DNA of 64,000 bases from Asterella californica (GCA_036924285.1 JAYKYS010000007.1:7316001-7380000), one strand, 5' to 3'; shown: positions 33,905 to 46,160, counted from the first letter of the stretch. The notes: a model not told the origin generated them from the sequence alone. A program made the numbers and translations.

Positions 33905-35236
33905 TGTGATCGTCAACTGGGGATTTGGAAAACCGAACGAACGATTGTGAAAATATACAGCGTGAAAAAGAGAGAGCGAGAGAATGGATCAGATCTTAGG
34001 TGACATGGCATTACAGTAGCACCTTATCCACTACAGCAGAGCAGACGGCATTTACAACAACGAGAACATGCACACGATGCTGTCAGGGTTATGTCACCCC
34101 GCTGGCGTGACCTCTTAAAACCTCTAGAGACTTGTCGTTCTGAAGAGTGTCCCCCTTACAGTCAGCTGCAGTTTGGCCTGTTCTGATGAGTATGTCCCAA
34201 TTGTCTCGGCTAGCTCCGCCCAAGTGTAACACGTTCTAGAAAGGAGATCGCCCCGAGGCTCTGTGTTCTAGACTGGCCAGAATTTTCCGCGACGTATCCG
34301 TTCATACCTCATCCATGCATCGAACGCTGGAGATACAAAGACAACAAACTAGGACTCTCATGTTTAAGCTTCCTCTTGTCTCAAGTATCTGTCGTCCTCT
34401 TAGAACGAAGGTGCCACCGAGCGTTTCATGTCTACCAATGCATCCAAGCTCAGGTCAGGGCAGGTCTGATCTGTACCCCTCACAGAGCTTCCGCTTCCTT
34501 TTTTGGTGATAGAGTTGGTAGACAGGGATTTCTCATACGTGCATCTACTCCTTTTGAAATGGTCGACAAAAAGGTGCCAGGAACCTCTACAGTATAGTAA
34601 CATCTTCGCTCAACCTGTCTATGATACTCTGGCTACTTTGAGTTAGGTGTTAGTTCTCTCTGGTGCTTGGAATGTACATGCTTTTTGCTTTTACTCTCCA
34701 CTTCTTGTGTTGTGAACTTTGGGCAGCCGTCGACAGTGACTATCGGAAAGGATGCCATCATCCAGTCGTAGAGTTGGAGCATTAAGTGAGCGGATGTACT
34801 TCAAAAGTCCAGACTCCAAAGCGAGCTTGCTCTTGACTCGCTACTTTACGTTACAGGCATTCGATCGGAGGGCATAAGCCTTATTCGAGTACATGGACAA
34901 GTCTCGAAGACTCGAAGGCAAGTTGAGAGCAGGACATGGAAACGTCGTTGTATGTAATGTGTGGATTGCGGGAAGCACCGCGCTTGTTCTTACAGAATTC
35001 AAACTTCGGATTACAGCACACAGTTGACCATTCAGTGCATCCCGTCGTTTAGGGTGCCAGTCAATCGGCCCCCAACCGCTGCTGTCTCTACGCGCCGCTA
35101 TCTGAACTCCGAGAGGAGGTCTTCCGGACCCCGAAGTTAGCACGGTGACCCTATAGAGCAACAGGACCGCCTAAAGGATAATTCGGTGGTCCGGTCCGCT
35201 GCTTCACTCTGAATGAATTCGCGGAGGATTGGAGCA
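33905..35236. other. divergent intergenic region
   Basis: Upstream region shared by the cysteine-synthase-like gene (-) and the Maf-like gene (+). An open minus-strand frame of 107 codons (35161-34841) has no recognisable content, and I do not call it. The sequence GAACTCCGAG near 35100 looks superficially like 5S rRNA but does not extend. No TATA box stands out for either gene. Confidence 0.5.
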
Positions 35237-37445
35237 ATGGGCCTAACTTCGGCAGATGTGAAGGTATGATCCATCATATGAGATAGAACAAATTCGGGGT
35301 TTTGCTAGCGGGAACTCCATGGCGTCCCCTCTAGCGAAAGAGTTGAGTGAATGGTTTCTGTTACTCTCATTTGGTCGGTCGGACTCCGGATGTGAAGAAG
35401 TTCTGGATGGCTTTAATGTGAATCTCGAGGTTTAGGTTTCAAAGTGGAGGTAAAGAACGGATGGCTTTAATGTGAATCTCGAGGTTTAGGTTTCAAAGTG
35501 GAGGTAAAAGAACGGATCTTGGGTAGTTAGCGCTCTCGAGGACCTTTTACATGACAGTAAGAGGTATGCGCTTGAAGGATTGCGCCTTGGACGCTCTTTG
35601 GAAACTAAAAAGCCTGGTGTGTTCGCTTACTTCCCTTCCAGATTATCCTTGGCTCGTCATCCGAGACGCGGCGGACAATCATGAAGGAGATGGGGTTAGA
35701 GTTCGAAGTCATGGTAAAGCAGTGTTCAGAGTTTTTCTTTCAATCCACGTGGTAGCAGACTTGTAACGTAAGTAGTTTGATGTCAGACGAAGTCTGATAG
35801 CAGTAGTTGTCTGTGTGTAGAGTTTCTCTTTACCATCGCTCATAAGACTTTAAGGTTCTTTCATGCTCCATTTTGCAGACAGCTGATATTGATGAGAGTT
35901 CAATCAGAAGGGATAAGCCTGAGGATCTGGTCATGGCTCTAGCTAAAGCTAAGGTAAGGCTTTCTGTATCTGGCAGTACGTCTGTGTTGTGGTAGCGTTA
36001 CCTTCTCATTCCACAGTTTGTATGCTGAGACTTAAGTGCTTGTGCCAGGCGCAAGCGATTCTCGCAAGACTCGGAGCGGATGAGAGAAACGCTGTTTCTG
36101 CCCGACAGACTTTGCTTATCACTGCTGATCAGGTATTGCCGTCAACAGTTGAAGCTGCTCTTTTGTATCAGTCACAAGATCACCCTGAAAATTGTTTGTT
36201 ATACGTACTCTGAATCCACCGTCTGAAAATCTGAACTTTCAAGGCGGGTTCGAAGAAAATAAAGTTGATTAATCCATCTAACAATCTTCCCTTCTTCTAA
36301 TGCCATCGGGGAATTACATGATTTTAGCATTTATGAGTGCTGATGTTGGCACAATCTCCCTCGACGTTTGAGTTGAGAGAGGAACTTCTTTGAGTTGATT
36401 GTGTGTGGTAAGTGCATGAGTGGAAGGATAGGTGGTCGTACATGAAGGGAACATCCTTGAAAAGCCACGTACGAAAGAGGAGGCTCGTCGTTTCATTGAA
36501 GGTGTGTAATGAAAAATTGAACTGCTTTTTGTGAACTTCTCGTCCAATACTCTCGCCTCGGCGCACGAGTGTGGTCAGTCATCAGACTGGAAATGTTCAC
36601 TCATATTTTCTTCTTTCTTCTACGTCTTGAAAGTTCAGATTTAGCAAGTGACGTACTCAGTTTATCTTTCTCAGGGTACTCGCGGTCACCAGCCAGAACT
36701 GTTGGAGCTGTACTCGTCACTAATTTATCAACTGGGATTTCTAAGGGTGGTATTGATACTGCCGAGGTATGTGCCATCCTGCATATCACCCGTTGACAGG
36801 AAGTGCAGGCTTCACAAAGAGCGTTGGTTAGTGTACAAGCGGTTATCACGGTTCTCATACAAGGAATATATTGTAGATGGCAGTAAGGAGACTAACTGGT
36901 TTGTTTATGCTTTCGCACTCTATGGACGCACATTTTGAAGTATCGTGCTAATGTGTACAATCATAAAATAATTCCAGATTTACTTTCACACCATTCCGGA
37001 GGATGTTATAACCACTCTGGTGAGAGAGCATTAAACTTGAACCTTTATTTTCCTTGAAACTGCTGCCATAAGGAGAAAACTGAATCTGATTGAGTTTCGA
37101 GCATTTTATGGCACAGGCTTCCACTCTCATTTACATCCACGTTAACGTTTTGATCGAATACGTCGCTGTTTCAACAGATCGAAGAAGGTTCTGTTTTCTG
37201 GGCAGCAGGTGGTCTACTTGTGGAGCATCCTCTGGTTTCTCCACTTGTGAATGCAATGGTGAGGCTTGAAGTACTTGTAACTAGTCACTTTTTTTGAAAA
37301 TGATCAAAACTGCATTGATGAAGAACAGGACATTGAATTGTCGTTTGCTTCTTGTTTGCAGGTTGGTACTTTGGATAGTGTGATGGGTCTCCCGAAAGAT
37401 CTTACTCTCACTCTTATAACTGAGGCACTGGAGAAAGCGAAATAG
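35237..37445 (+). CDS. Maf/Ham1-superfamily nucleotide pyrophosphatase (Maf-like)
   Basis: Maf proteins hydrolyse non-canonical or dTTP/UTP-type nucleoside triphosphates to monophosphates, sanitising the nucleotide pool. Exons: 35237-35263, 35642-35713, 35879-35953, 36049-36132, 36432-36501, 36675-36766, 36978-37019, 37178-37258, 37362-37445. They join in frame to 208 residues, the usual family size. Motifs are the N-terminal IILGSSSETRR (10-20, phosphate-binding loop), DIDESSIR (about 36-43), LITADQ with the catalytic-base Asp (81-86), VVVHEG then EKPRTKEEARRF, the TVGAVLVTNLSTG strand, and the C-terminal AAGGLLVEHPLV and VGTLDSVMGLP blocks. The first exon encodes only nine residues, chosen because it supplies an ATG, a GT donor and the right phase. 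A longer upstream start is not excluded. Confidence 0.9.
35405..35512. repeat. 54-bp tandem duplication in Maf-like intron 1
   Basis: The unit GGATGGCTTTAATGTGAATC and following sequence to GGAGGTAAAGAAC occurs twice, at about 35405 and 35459. The copies are nearly identical, with one inserted A in the second. Confidence 0.9.
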
Positions 37446-37844
37446 TTCATGGATAAGCTTGTCCATCGAAGCCTTAGGCTGTACTCCAACCTGAAGAACG
37501 TTCCTACAGTCTTTCCAACCGGCTTTCAACTTCATAGCGCTTAATTTTCTCCGACCCAATGGTCGGGTGGAGCCCCAGTGACCAAGCAAGGAGAGCCGTG
37601 GTTCAGGAAGGTCTGAGCATCAGTTAAGCTCGAAGATCTGAAAGCACACATAGATAGACTAGTTTCGACAACGTCTGTGTTTTGACAGAAAGGTTGGATG
37701 TGACTTCGCCCGTCAGTTTTACAGATGCATGTGGCTATCGCGTTGGTTCTCGCCAGTTCCGCCTGTTAACATAGGCAGTGTGAATCTGTAGGAGTGGAAC
37801 TTGAAGTTCTAATTGTAGATGTTAATACGGGTTATACACTTTTT

Positions 37845-37919
37845 GTGGGTTGTGATCCACTCACAACCCACAAGAAGATCCACAGTTGATTCCCCCCGGA
37901 ATCAACTGTGGATCTTCTT
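37845..37919. repeat. two adjacent hairpins
   Basis: Hairpin 1 has 11-base perfect arms (37845-37855 and 37861-37871) around 5 bases. Hairpin 2 has 22-base perfect arms (37872-37893 and 37898-37919) around CCCC. The arm of hairpin 2 contains GATCCACAGTTGATT, close to GGTCCACAGTTGATT in the tandem repeats at 39677 and 39804. The elements are therefore related. Confidence 0.85.
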
Positions 37920-39049
37920 CAGTCCCCCGAAGTTGAAAATGTCTTCCTCAGTCCCGGTACATACTGTGATTGCGAGCTAACTGTGTCATGGTTGTAGTTG
38001 GTGCGGTCACTCAGTCGACGACCCTGACACCAGAAGCACGGGTAGTCAGTCGGACCACCCATGCAGCAAGTTAGCGAAGTTGAACTGGAGTGCTCGATGA
38101 ATCAAGGAATTATTTCAATGTACCGGTGGACACACGTGGTCGTGGTAATGTCTTGGAACCAAATGCCCAAGTCACCAGATTCCAGGAGAACAAACGCTGC
38201 CTCTAGCACAACTTTTAATCCTCTAATCATTATGTATGCTTGATCTTTACAAAATTTTGAGGGACTCTGCATCAAAGGTCTGAGTACTTTTCCTCCTCGA
38301 TAAGATAGATCTCAAGAAGAACTCGTGCTCAAGAATCATTCGTACATAGTTTGGTCAGAAAACGTATTGGGAATTTGAGAGGTGTGTTTACAGGATCTCA
38401 CTATTAACAAAAGTACTTTTCCTATCAAACTGCATCTGAGTTTTTATAAACAACCTCCCTATCGATTAAAGACCAGAGATTTAGAAGAAGATATTCTTCC
38501 CATCAAAGGTACTGTCCTGAATAGGGGGAGAGAAAGTCAAATCAATCTCACAGTGTCTTTTGTATGCAGAGCGTAGTATCGTTTCACTCTTTCAGCTACT
38601 GTAAATCGAAAGCTGTCTTACGACCGTGAGAATTCCTTCCTTCTAGGATCCACAATTGGGGATAAATTCCAAAGAGCATTCTCTTGGCGGAATTAGCTGT
38701 TTAGTTTTCTGCTAAATATATTGATATGCGGCTCTTGCTGAGAGAATCCATCGGACTTATTCAAGCTGTACAACAAAACCACATATTCAGTCATTTGGTA
38801 CTCCAATCTTGGTGTTATCTATCAGTTCCATTTGGAAAGAGGTTCCACAGTAATCACGCACTGAAGTAGATAGAAGAAAAATGAAGATATACACGGCGGT
38901 GGTTCTAAGCAGAACGTACATGGACCTTCAATGGTAAAATCATGAGGTTAGACTCCAAACTGAAGTACTTTTTTTCTTGTGCTCTTGTCATACACTCTTC
39001 GTGACTGGTATGTACACTATGCAAGTGGTCGTGTAGGTTGCCCAACACT

Positions 39050-39500
39050 CCTGGTTCATCCTTCTAGTTCACCGAACGACCACATTGTAGCTCAGCTATG
39101 GTGGCTAGTACCTAGCTAGTACCTTCGTGAGCTTGAATTCAACTAAACTTGTACTCATGGTGGAAATCTTGAGTTCACTCAGCGACCAATTTGCTGCTCA
39201 GCTATGGCGGTCATGGAGGCTATGAGCGGCCGAATTCGCCTACACTAAGACTCTCCCTCCTCCGATTCCTGATTCATCCCTCGAGTTCACCAAACGACCA
39301 CATTATACCTCATATATGGTGGCAGTAACTATGTGAAGTACCTTCGGAATTCACCTAAACTCGTACTCTCTCACCTCCGACTCCTAACGGATATCTCGAG
39401 TTCACCCAGCGACCAATTTGCCGCTCACCTATTACAGAGTCTATGAGCGCCCGATTTTGCGTACATTCGACTCTCCCACCTCCGAGTCCTTGCTCAGCTC
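39050..39500. repeat. diverged direct repeats
   Basis: A motif of the form GAGTTCACC-AACGACCA-TTT, followed by GCTCA-CTATGG, recurs at about 39065, 39172, 39282 and 39398. A shared CTCTC-CACCTCCGA block also occurs. Copies are about 110 bases apart and substantially diverged. This may be an old tandem array or LTR debris. Confidence 0.55.
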
Positions 39501-39676
39501 CCACCTTTCCGCCCCTCGCAAGCCCTTGCTCAGGAACATCAACACATTGCCTGACCCGCACCCGTGCAGTCATTCGAGAATTGCGATTTGTACTCGATCT
39601 ACACAACCGGGACATTGAACTTCCGGTAGCCGGTAAGGGGACTGAGGAAGAAATTTTCAACTTCGGGGGACTCAAG

Positions 39677-39930
39677 AAGGTCCACGGTTGATTTTGGAGA
39701 CTGAAGAAGAAAAAATATGTGTGAATAACTTTATAGTGTTGACTAAAAACTCAAATTAATGTCTCGGGGGAAACAGTTAAGCATCATTACAAAACCATTT
39801 GTGAAGGTCCACAGTTGATTTTGGAGACTGAAGAAGAAAAAATATGTGTGAATAACTTTATAGTGTTGACTAAAAACTCAAATTAATGTCTCGGGGGAAA
39901 CAGTTAATCATTATTACAAAACCATTTGTG
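39677..39930. repeat. tandem duplication, 127-bp unit
   Basis: Units start at 39677 and 39804 and are nearly identical. Both contain TTGATTTTGGAGACTGAAGA, a TATGTGTGAATAACTTTATA block and TGTCTCGGGGGAAACAGTTA. Only a few bases differ, so the duplication is recent. Confidence 0.9.
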
Positions 39931-40297
39931 ACGTAATGAAGGTATCAAAAAATTAAAAAAATATAATATTAGAATATAATGAAGGATCTTTTTAGGTCCT
40001 TTTTGCTTTTATTATAATAGGAAAATATAATAAAGAGATATAAAAAATAAATTTTCAAATCTAATTATATAATTATGTTACAGCCTAATTCAGCTATTTT
40101 AGAAACGACTCAAGCTCAAATCTATTGGAAGTCGTCTAAGATAATAATATAGAATGATCGACTGACTTTACATTTGGTCTCACTTGGTCAACGCATGGGT
40201 GTTCATAGATAAATATACGTCCCAAGCGCGGTTTAGGGAAATGCGAGGAAGAGGACAAGCTAGACTAGCGGAAGGGAAAATGAACATCCGCAATAGG

Positions 40298-41414
40298 TTT
40301 CGCTCACCTACCGCCTTGTTACGTCAGCGGAAGCTCTTGATCAGTAGGTCGTGAACTTTACACCGCTAACTTGCAAACACAATCACAAGTTAGCGTCCAT
40401 GCACCACTTATCTTATCTCAGTTTGGTCCTGACCGGAGCCGGCCCGTCTCTCTAATCATCAAGCTCAGCAATCCTAAGTCCCGACCTAGATCCGCCTAGG
40501 TCAGTCCCAAAACATGAGCAAGTCACAAGATGACTTGGGGCGGACTTCCCATAAAGTCCAAGGTCCTAAACGGTGCCTCCAGCACACCTAGCGGCCCAAC
40601 CGCCCGTGATGTATGTCTGGGTCTAGGCTCCCGAACGGTGGTCTAACCCGTCGACCCGTTCCCTAGTCTTGCCCCAGCCCTTACAGCGTTCCTAAGTCCA
40701 GACGTCCAAGTCTGGACGAGAACGTACCTTGGAACCGGCCCAACCATCACCTCATGCCCCCAGAGTCCGTCCGCCAAATCTTGGGGTCGGGTGACTCGTC
40801 ATGGCCCACCCAGGCATCGAGCCCCCCCTCATATATACTTCTGGGGATCGACGGCTCCACCCTCCTCTTTGGTCTTTGAAAATTATACCACAACCCGATT
40901 GTGATTCGGCCATAACTTCTAGCTCGGAGGTCAGATCGAGGAGTGTTATATATCAATGGAAAGTTCTCGACGAGACCTTTCCAATAATACCTCATTCGTC
41001 TCGAGATCTTACGTGGAGCTCCGTCCACGACCTAAAACGTCCCTGGATCTCCAACACTTAGTCATTTTCCGGAAACCTGTGGTCCAGACCTAGACTTGAA
41101 CCCTGTGGTTGGACCAGCGTCCGAACCACAGTCCGTCTGCGTCTCGGATCCACGTCTCAGACTTATGTCTCAGACTCATGTTTCGGTAGACTCGCCCCCT
41201 TAGGTCAGCGTTTGTCCGAGGTCCTCTTGGGGTAGGCCCTTATGTCCTAACCCAAGGTTCCAACCTTGGTTCAGAGAACCACTTAGGGTTCATCTGATCC
41301 CGACTTCCCAGCCAAGCCGTTAAGTCCTACTCGCAGCGTTCACAACCTAGCGCAAGTCCGCTAAGGTTCTGTTGTTCGCGTCTGCGTCCGATCTTGAGAA
41401 TGAGGGTCACGACA
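40298..41414 (-). repeat. 3' LTR of retroelement A
   Basis: About 1,117 bases. It aligns along its whole length with 46179-47276, for example AGTCCAGACGTCCAAGTCTG near 40696 and near 46573. The outer terminus has lost the TG/CA form (it reads TTTCGC instead of TGCGCA), a mutation after insertion. Confidence 0.92.
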
Positions 41415-42148
41415 CTCACCCCCACTTTGGAGGTTGATGCCCTCATCAACAATGATCCTTTAAGTTAACACCAAGTTCAAAATGGGTAGCCAACCCCTTG
41501 GCGTCAGAATTGCGTTCTGGTAGCTAACCCGCAATTCCCTTCTTGGCTTAAGTCTTAAGTTGTCGCTAGAACACTTAGAAAATTTCAACTAGTTTCGGGA
41601 AAAGCCTTACCTTTTTGGCTTACTGTAAACAAAACTAGTTGACAACTTCTAAACATTCTACTTAAGACTCTAACTTGCTAACTATAAGTATTCACACCTA
41701 CTTACGAGGTCCCCCGAAACTCACTTTCCGGTCGCAATCTGATTTGACTTAGACGCGCGACTAAGTTTACTTTTGCAGTTAGAAAACTGCAAAGTAAGAT
41801 CACCCCAAGCCCCAAGACAAGTATGAAAGTTCATACTTGCTTTGCCAACGCTATGGCAGACCTAAGTCTTGACATCAAGACTTAGTCTTGATTTAGATGC
41901 TTATCCAAATCAGTTCGCTTCCTTCGAGTGTGCTTCGTTCCTCCTCTTGACAACATCCTAGGCATCTGATCAGAACTAGTCATAGCCATGCACTACCAAT
42001 ACACTTAGACAAATTTTCAAGAAACAAAATCTTTATTTCCAAACACAAGTCAAAGCTACAAAGTCCATCGGTCCAAATCGCCTCAAGTTGCTACTCGTAT
42101 AGTTCGACGTTCCTTCACTCCTCGCTGGAAGGAGATGTCCTCATCTTG

Positions 42149-42965
42149 CTAACGCCCTTGTTGTCCTTGTCGCCGTTTGAAGAGATCTAATACTTCGCCC
42201 GCATGTGCGAGATCTTCCTCTGGCACCCAAGTTGCTTCCTTCAAATGGTAACCACGCCATTTGACCAAGTACTCCATCTGGTTTGATTTACGCCGAGATC
42301 GTAAAATGGATTCCACCTCATATTCTGCTTCGCTTTCCACGACATCAGGTTGAGGTCTAAGAACTTGTTTGCATTCCGGTCGCAAATCGTCCTTGAAGTA
42401 TTTCTTTAATAAAAAAACATAAAAAGTCGGATGCAACTGCCATTCGGAAGGAAGGTCTAACGTATAGACATCTTCGTGCGGATTCTTGACAATGACAAAA
42501 GGTCTCGCGAACTTTGATGAAAACTTCGTCGATATTTCCTTCGGAAGTGTGAAGTTTTTCGTACTTAACCATACTTCTTCGCCCACTTGAAACTTCACTT
42601 GCCGCCGATGCTTGTTTACCTGCTTCGTGTATCGTTCCTGTGCCTTCTCGAGGTTCTTCTTTACTTGCTCCTCGTGCCGCTGCATTGCCGCCACCAACTC
42701 TTCAGCTAATGCTTGTCGTGTTCTTGGTCGTGGCGATGTAGAACTCCCTGCAAGAGTCAAGTCAAGGGGCCCTTTTGGTTCACGTCCGTAAGCCAGCAAG
42801 AAAGACGATTCGTCGATTGCCGAATGCTTCGTGGAATTGTAGCAATACTCCGTAAGGCTGAGCCACTCCGCCCAATCACTTTGGTCCGCGCTCACATAAT
42901 TCCTCAAGTATTGATTCAGAATCGAGTTAACTCGTTCCATTTGCCATTTGTTTCCAGATGAAAGG
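42149..42965 (-). pseudogene. integrase C-terminus with chromodomain, retroelement A
   Basis: Open from 42940 to 42149 (263 codons). It begins in the last part of the integrase core (MERVNSILNQYLR, then YNSTKHSAIDESSFLLAYG). It continues through the C-terminal GPY/F-type region (FVIVKNPHEDVYTLDLPSEW) and ends in a chromodomain (EYEVESILRSRR, EYLVKWRGYHLKEATWVPEED). Chromodomains of this type direct insertion to heterochromatin in chromoviruses. A one-base frame break just upstream (near 42945) joins it to the FHLETNG remnant of the core. The first two acidic catalytic residues of the integrase are gone. Confidence 0.88.
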
Positions 42966-43570
42966 CGGTACTAAACATCGTCTTTCATTGGCGGAGTGTT
43001 GGTGCAGGATGAGAAACCTATAGCGTACGAAAGCAAGAAGTTATCTGCGATAGAGAGTCGATGATCGACTCACGAGAAGGAACTGTTTGCGGTGGTTCAT
43101 TGCTTGAGGAAATGGCGACATTACTTGAGACTCCACAAAACCCAAGTGTATACTGACAACATTTCGCTCAAGTACTTTGAGACACAAGATCAGGTAACGC
43201 CAAAGCAACTACGGTGGCATGATACCTTGGTGCTTATGAACGTGAAATTAATCCACAAAGGGGGAAAGGACAATGTGGTTCTTGACGCCTTGAGTCGCAA
43301 GGAGGAATATCTTCCATCGTCAACACAGATTTTGAGAGCTATGTATCCTAAGGAGTCAGACTTGGAGAGGCGAATACGTGAAGGTTACATGAGTGATGAC
43401 CAAGCGAAGGAGTACCTGGAACAACTCAAGCGAGGAGTGAAGTTGCAGAACATGCAGCTAAGACATGGTTTACTCATGTTCAAGCAAAGTCGAGTTTATG
43501 TAGGACAAGGAAAACTTAGGACTAAGTTGTTAAAAGAATGTCACGATGCGCCCTCATCAGACCATAAAGG
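42966..43570 (+). pseudogene. inverted RNase H / integrase zinc-finger segment in retroelement A
   Basis: In this element everything else is on the minus strand, but this block of about 600 bases reads on the plus strand. The RNase H part is GGVLVQDEKPIAYESKKLSAI, interrupted by a stop, then EKELFAVVHCLRKWRHYL, TDNISLKYFETQ and DALSRKEE. After a linker comes the start of the integrase zinc-binding region, LLKECHDAPSSDHKG. RNase H would normally follow RT in the same direction, so the segment has been flipped within the element. The RT frame stops making sense at about 43590 and the integrase resumes at about 42965, which places the breakpoints. Confidence 0.82.
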
Positions 43571-43574
43571 AGAA

Positions 43575-44535
43575 AAGTCCACTTTAGCAGTGGTCACTAT
43601 CGCGTCCACCTTCTGCATATCCGGGCCGACTCCTTCTGCACTAATGACATGTCTCAAGAAGTTAATGCGCTCCAAACCAAACTCACTCTTGTCAACGTTG
43701 GCAAACAGCTTATGCTCTCGCAACTTCATCAACACCACCCTTAGCTGCTCCGCGTGCGACTCCAAGGTTTTGGAGTAGATCAAGATGTCGTCGATGTAAA
43801 CGATGACAAACTCATCCATCTCCTCGTGAAAAAATATGTTCATCAATGTAGTGAACGTCGAAGGGCGTTGCAGAGTCCAAATGGCATCACAACGAATTCA
43901 AACGATTTGTATCTGGTTCGACAAGCGGTCTGCTCAACATCTGGATCAGCTATCCGGATCTGGTAATATCCTGACTTCAAGTCAATCCTGCTGAAGTACT
44001 TTGGGCCCGCTAACCTATCAAAGAGGTCGTCTATCCTTAGCAAAGGATAATTATTCTTCACCGTCACCTTATTGAGTGCACGATAACCTACGCAGAGTCG
44101 TAACTTCTCATCCTTCTTCTTTGCAAAAAGAACTAGGGCTCCATCAGGTGACTTGCTGGTTCGAATATATCCCCGCGCTAATAGCTCACCGAGTTGTCTT
44201 TCCAACTCAAGGAGTTCCACCTGATTGAGTCGGTAAAAGGCTTTGGAAGGTGGTTATGATCCTGGCAAGACCTCGATCTTGTGATCCACCACCCGCCTTG
44301 GAGATAACTCAGCAGGTAACTCATCCGTCAAGACATCCTCAAACTCCTTAATCACTTCGCGAAGCACCTCTGGAAGTTTAGTCGCGTCTCCTGATGTTTC
44401 CTCTTGTCCGCCACCCGCCATCAAATCTGCAACCCGCATCAAACACATGACCCCGTCGTTGAAGTCCATCTGTTTGCATTTGATCAAATTCACCGCAAAG
44501 TCATCAATTTTCCACGCCTTCCGGATCAGCCTCAC
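43575..44535 (-). pseudogene. reverse transcriptase of retroelement A
   Basis: Three overlapping frames make up the RT. 44535-44254 holds the region before RT (FEDVLTDELPAELSPRR). 44220-43843 holds [48 protein letters not shown] and VMPFGLCNA. 43846-43541 holds the catalytic YIDDILIYS and FLRHVISAEGV, before sequence becomes foreign at about 43590. Frameshifts separate the pieces, so no functional polyprotein is possible. Confidence 0.88.
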
Positions 44536-45533
44536 TCCCAGCTTCTGCTTTTAACTCTAACGTTTAACCTTAAAGGTTTCCGTCTAAGTTCCACTTCAAA
44601 CCTGTCCAAGAAAGTGTTCCTCAAAACCACATGGATATCATCCATCTCGCACACCGTGAAATTCTCTGTGAACTCCAACTTCCCACACGCAAATCGTACG
44701 TCCAAGGCCACTTCAGAAGTTTGGTACGTCTTGCCCTTGGCAAAGCGCACTTGAATAGGCTTGTCTGCCTTGGAGGTAGACAAGCCCAACTTCTTCACCA
44801 ACTTTGGACTTATGAAGGAGTGAGTCGCTCCTGTGTCCACAAGAAAAGTAACATCACGGTTAGCAACTTTGGCTTGTAGAAACATCAATCCCGGCGTCTT
44901 CTTCGTGGTTCTCAAGGTCACAGTCATCTGGCCCTCCAACAAGTCCTTTGCAACAAACGCATTCATGCTACAGTTACTAACCTTAGGTTTCGTGCACCCC
45001 TTAGCAATATGACCCGCCTCGCCACAGTTGTAGCAAGTAAACTTAGCGCCATTGCCCTTCTGAGGTGTTTGCCCCTTAGGTTTCACTCCTGTTTGCTGCC
45101 GCTTTGCTGCCGGGGCAGAAGAATCCTTCCGATCCTTCTCGCCCCCATCCCACTGTCGCTTGAAGCCCTTGTTCTTCTTCTGGAACTTGTCCGTGCTGCG
45201 TGGTTCAAAAGGTTTCTGTTGCTGGACTTCGTTGTCTCCAATTCGCTCCGCTAGCTTCAAAAGTTCGGCACATGTCTCACGTAGCTTCGGCATCCGAAAG
45301 AGAGCCTTCTCCGAGCTGGACTTGAGTCCTCCAATGAAAATACATATTTTGGTCTCCTCAGTCCACTTGGAGAACGAGTCTAGTTTGGCATTGAACTCGC
45401 GTACATAAGCACTTAAGGTCCCCGTATGCTTCAGTCTCACTAACTCAACACCGTCTCGAATCCTTTGATACTCCAGAGTGAATCGTCCTACGAGCACCTT
45501 GAACTCCTTCCAACCAAGCGTCGAGACGGTCAA
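44532..45533 (-). pseudogene. Gag C-terminal part, CCHC zinc knuckle and protease of retroelement A
   Basis: A 333-codon open frame. It starts inside the Gag capsid-like domain (WKEFKVLVGRFTLEYQRIRDG, and FIGGLKSS typical of retrotransposon gag). It continues through a basic linker to the zinc knuckle CYNCGEAGHIAKGC, then the aspartic protease active site FLVDTGATHSFIS. The protease frame remains open to the expected end. The Gag N-terminus is in another frame (46063-45545), with a stop at about 45560 between the two. Confidence 0.88.
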
Positions 45534-45544
45534 AGCATGCTCAT

Positions 45545-46063
45545 CCCTGTATGCAGTCCGTCAGAGAAGCGCATGGTCCTTCAGGAACGTAACCGCCGCT
45601 CTCACCTTGTCAGACTCCTTAGCCTGTTGCGCCTCAAAGTATAGATCCAACTCAGTTAAGAAATCCTTAACCTTACGAGCCCGTCCTATACCTGAAAACA
45701 AGGTCGGCAAATTCCTCTTACAAAGCTTCCTGGTAGACGAGGAACTTCCTTGACCTGCCTCAAGTCAACGATATGTTTATCCCTAGAGACCATACCTTCC
45801 TGCATGGTCTTCATCATCTTGATGAGTTCCGCATACAAAGCTCCTTGACTTTCCGTGCCTGAATCGCTGGGCACCGCTGGCAGGATTCCATCTTGCTGAA
45901 CCGATACCGCAGCTGGTACAGGGCTCTCTTGACGTTGGGACGAAGGTTGTCGGTTATCGTCCTCTGACTGTGCCTCGGGGCTAGCTCGAGTCGATCTGGT
46001 CCCGGTGTCAGTCGCCACTCGTCTCTTGGTCTTCCTCTTGGAACTCTGTCCTACGTCGGTCAT
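45545..46063 (-). pseudogene. Gag N-terminal part of retroelement A
   Basis: It begins about 100 bases downstream of the primer-binding site with a basic RKTKRRVATD stretch and a Ser/Gln-rich disordered region. A predicted coiled helix (LIKMMKTMQEGMVSRDKHI) follows. Frameshifts near 45740 and a stop near 45560 separate it from the following Gag frame. Confidence 0.75.
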
Positions 46064-46160
46064 CGCTTCAAGTGTTCACCTAGAAACGTTGATCCGCTTC
46101 GTGTCTCGTCAAGCGTTCACCCTTCAGCCGCTTTCTCAAGTTCTCGCTCACCGAAGCGTT

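Larger units (their letters stand above)
37446..40297. other. non-coding, repeat-rich region between the Maf-like gene and retroelement A
   Basis: No gene is supported. The region contains paired hairpins at 37845-37919, diverged direct repeats at 39050-39500 and a 127-bp tandem duplication at 39677-39930. It becomes very AT-rich at 39940-40140. Open frames at 38061-38576 and 39355-39691 overlap on both strands and show no recognisable domain. Confidence 0.5.

Noticed and set aside
35040..35160. Possible 5S rRNA (GAACTCCGAG and CCGAAGTTAGCACGGTGACC)
   Set aside because: The two motifs are in the wrong order and spacing for 5S rRNA on either strand, and the rest does not match.
34841..35161. 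107-codon minus-strand ORF upstream of the Maf-like gene
   Set aside because: No domain, no supporting start or splice context, and composition fits intergenic DNA. It overlaps the presumed promoter.
42713..42961. Plus-strand ORF overlapping the chromovirus integrase
   Set aside because: Shadow of the minus-strand integrase frame, which shows a clear core and chromodomain.
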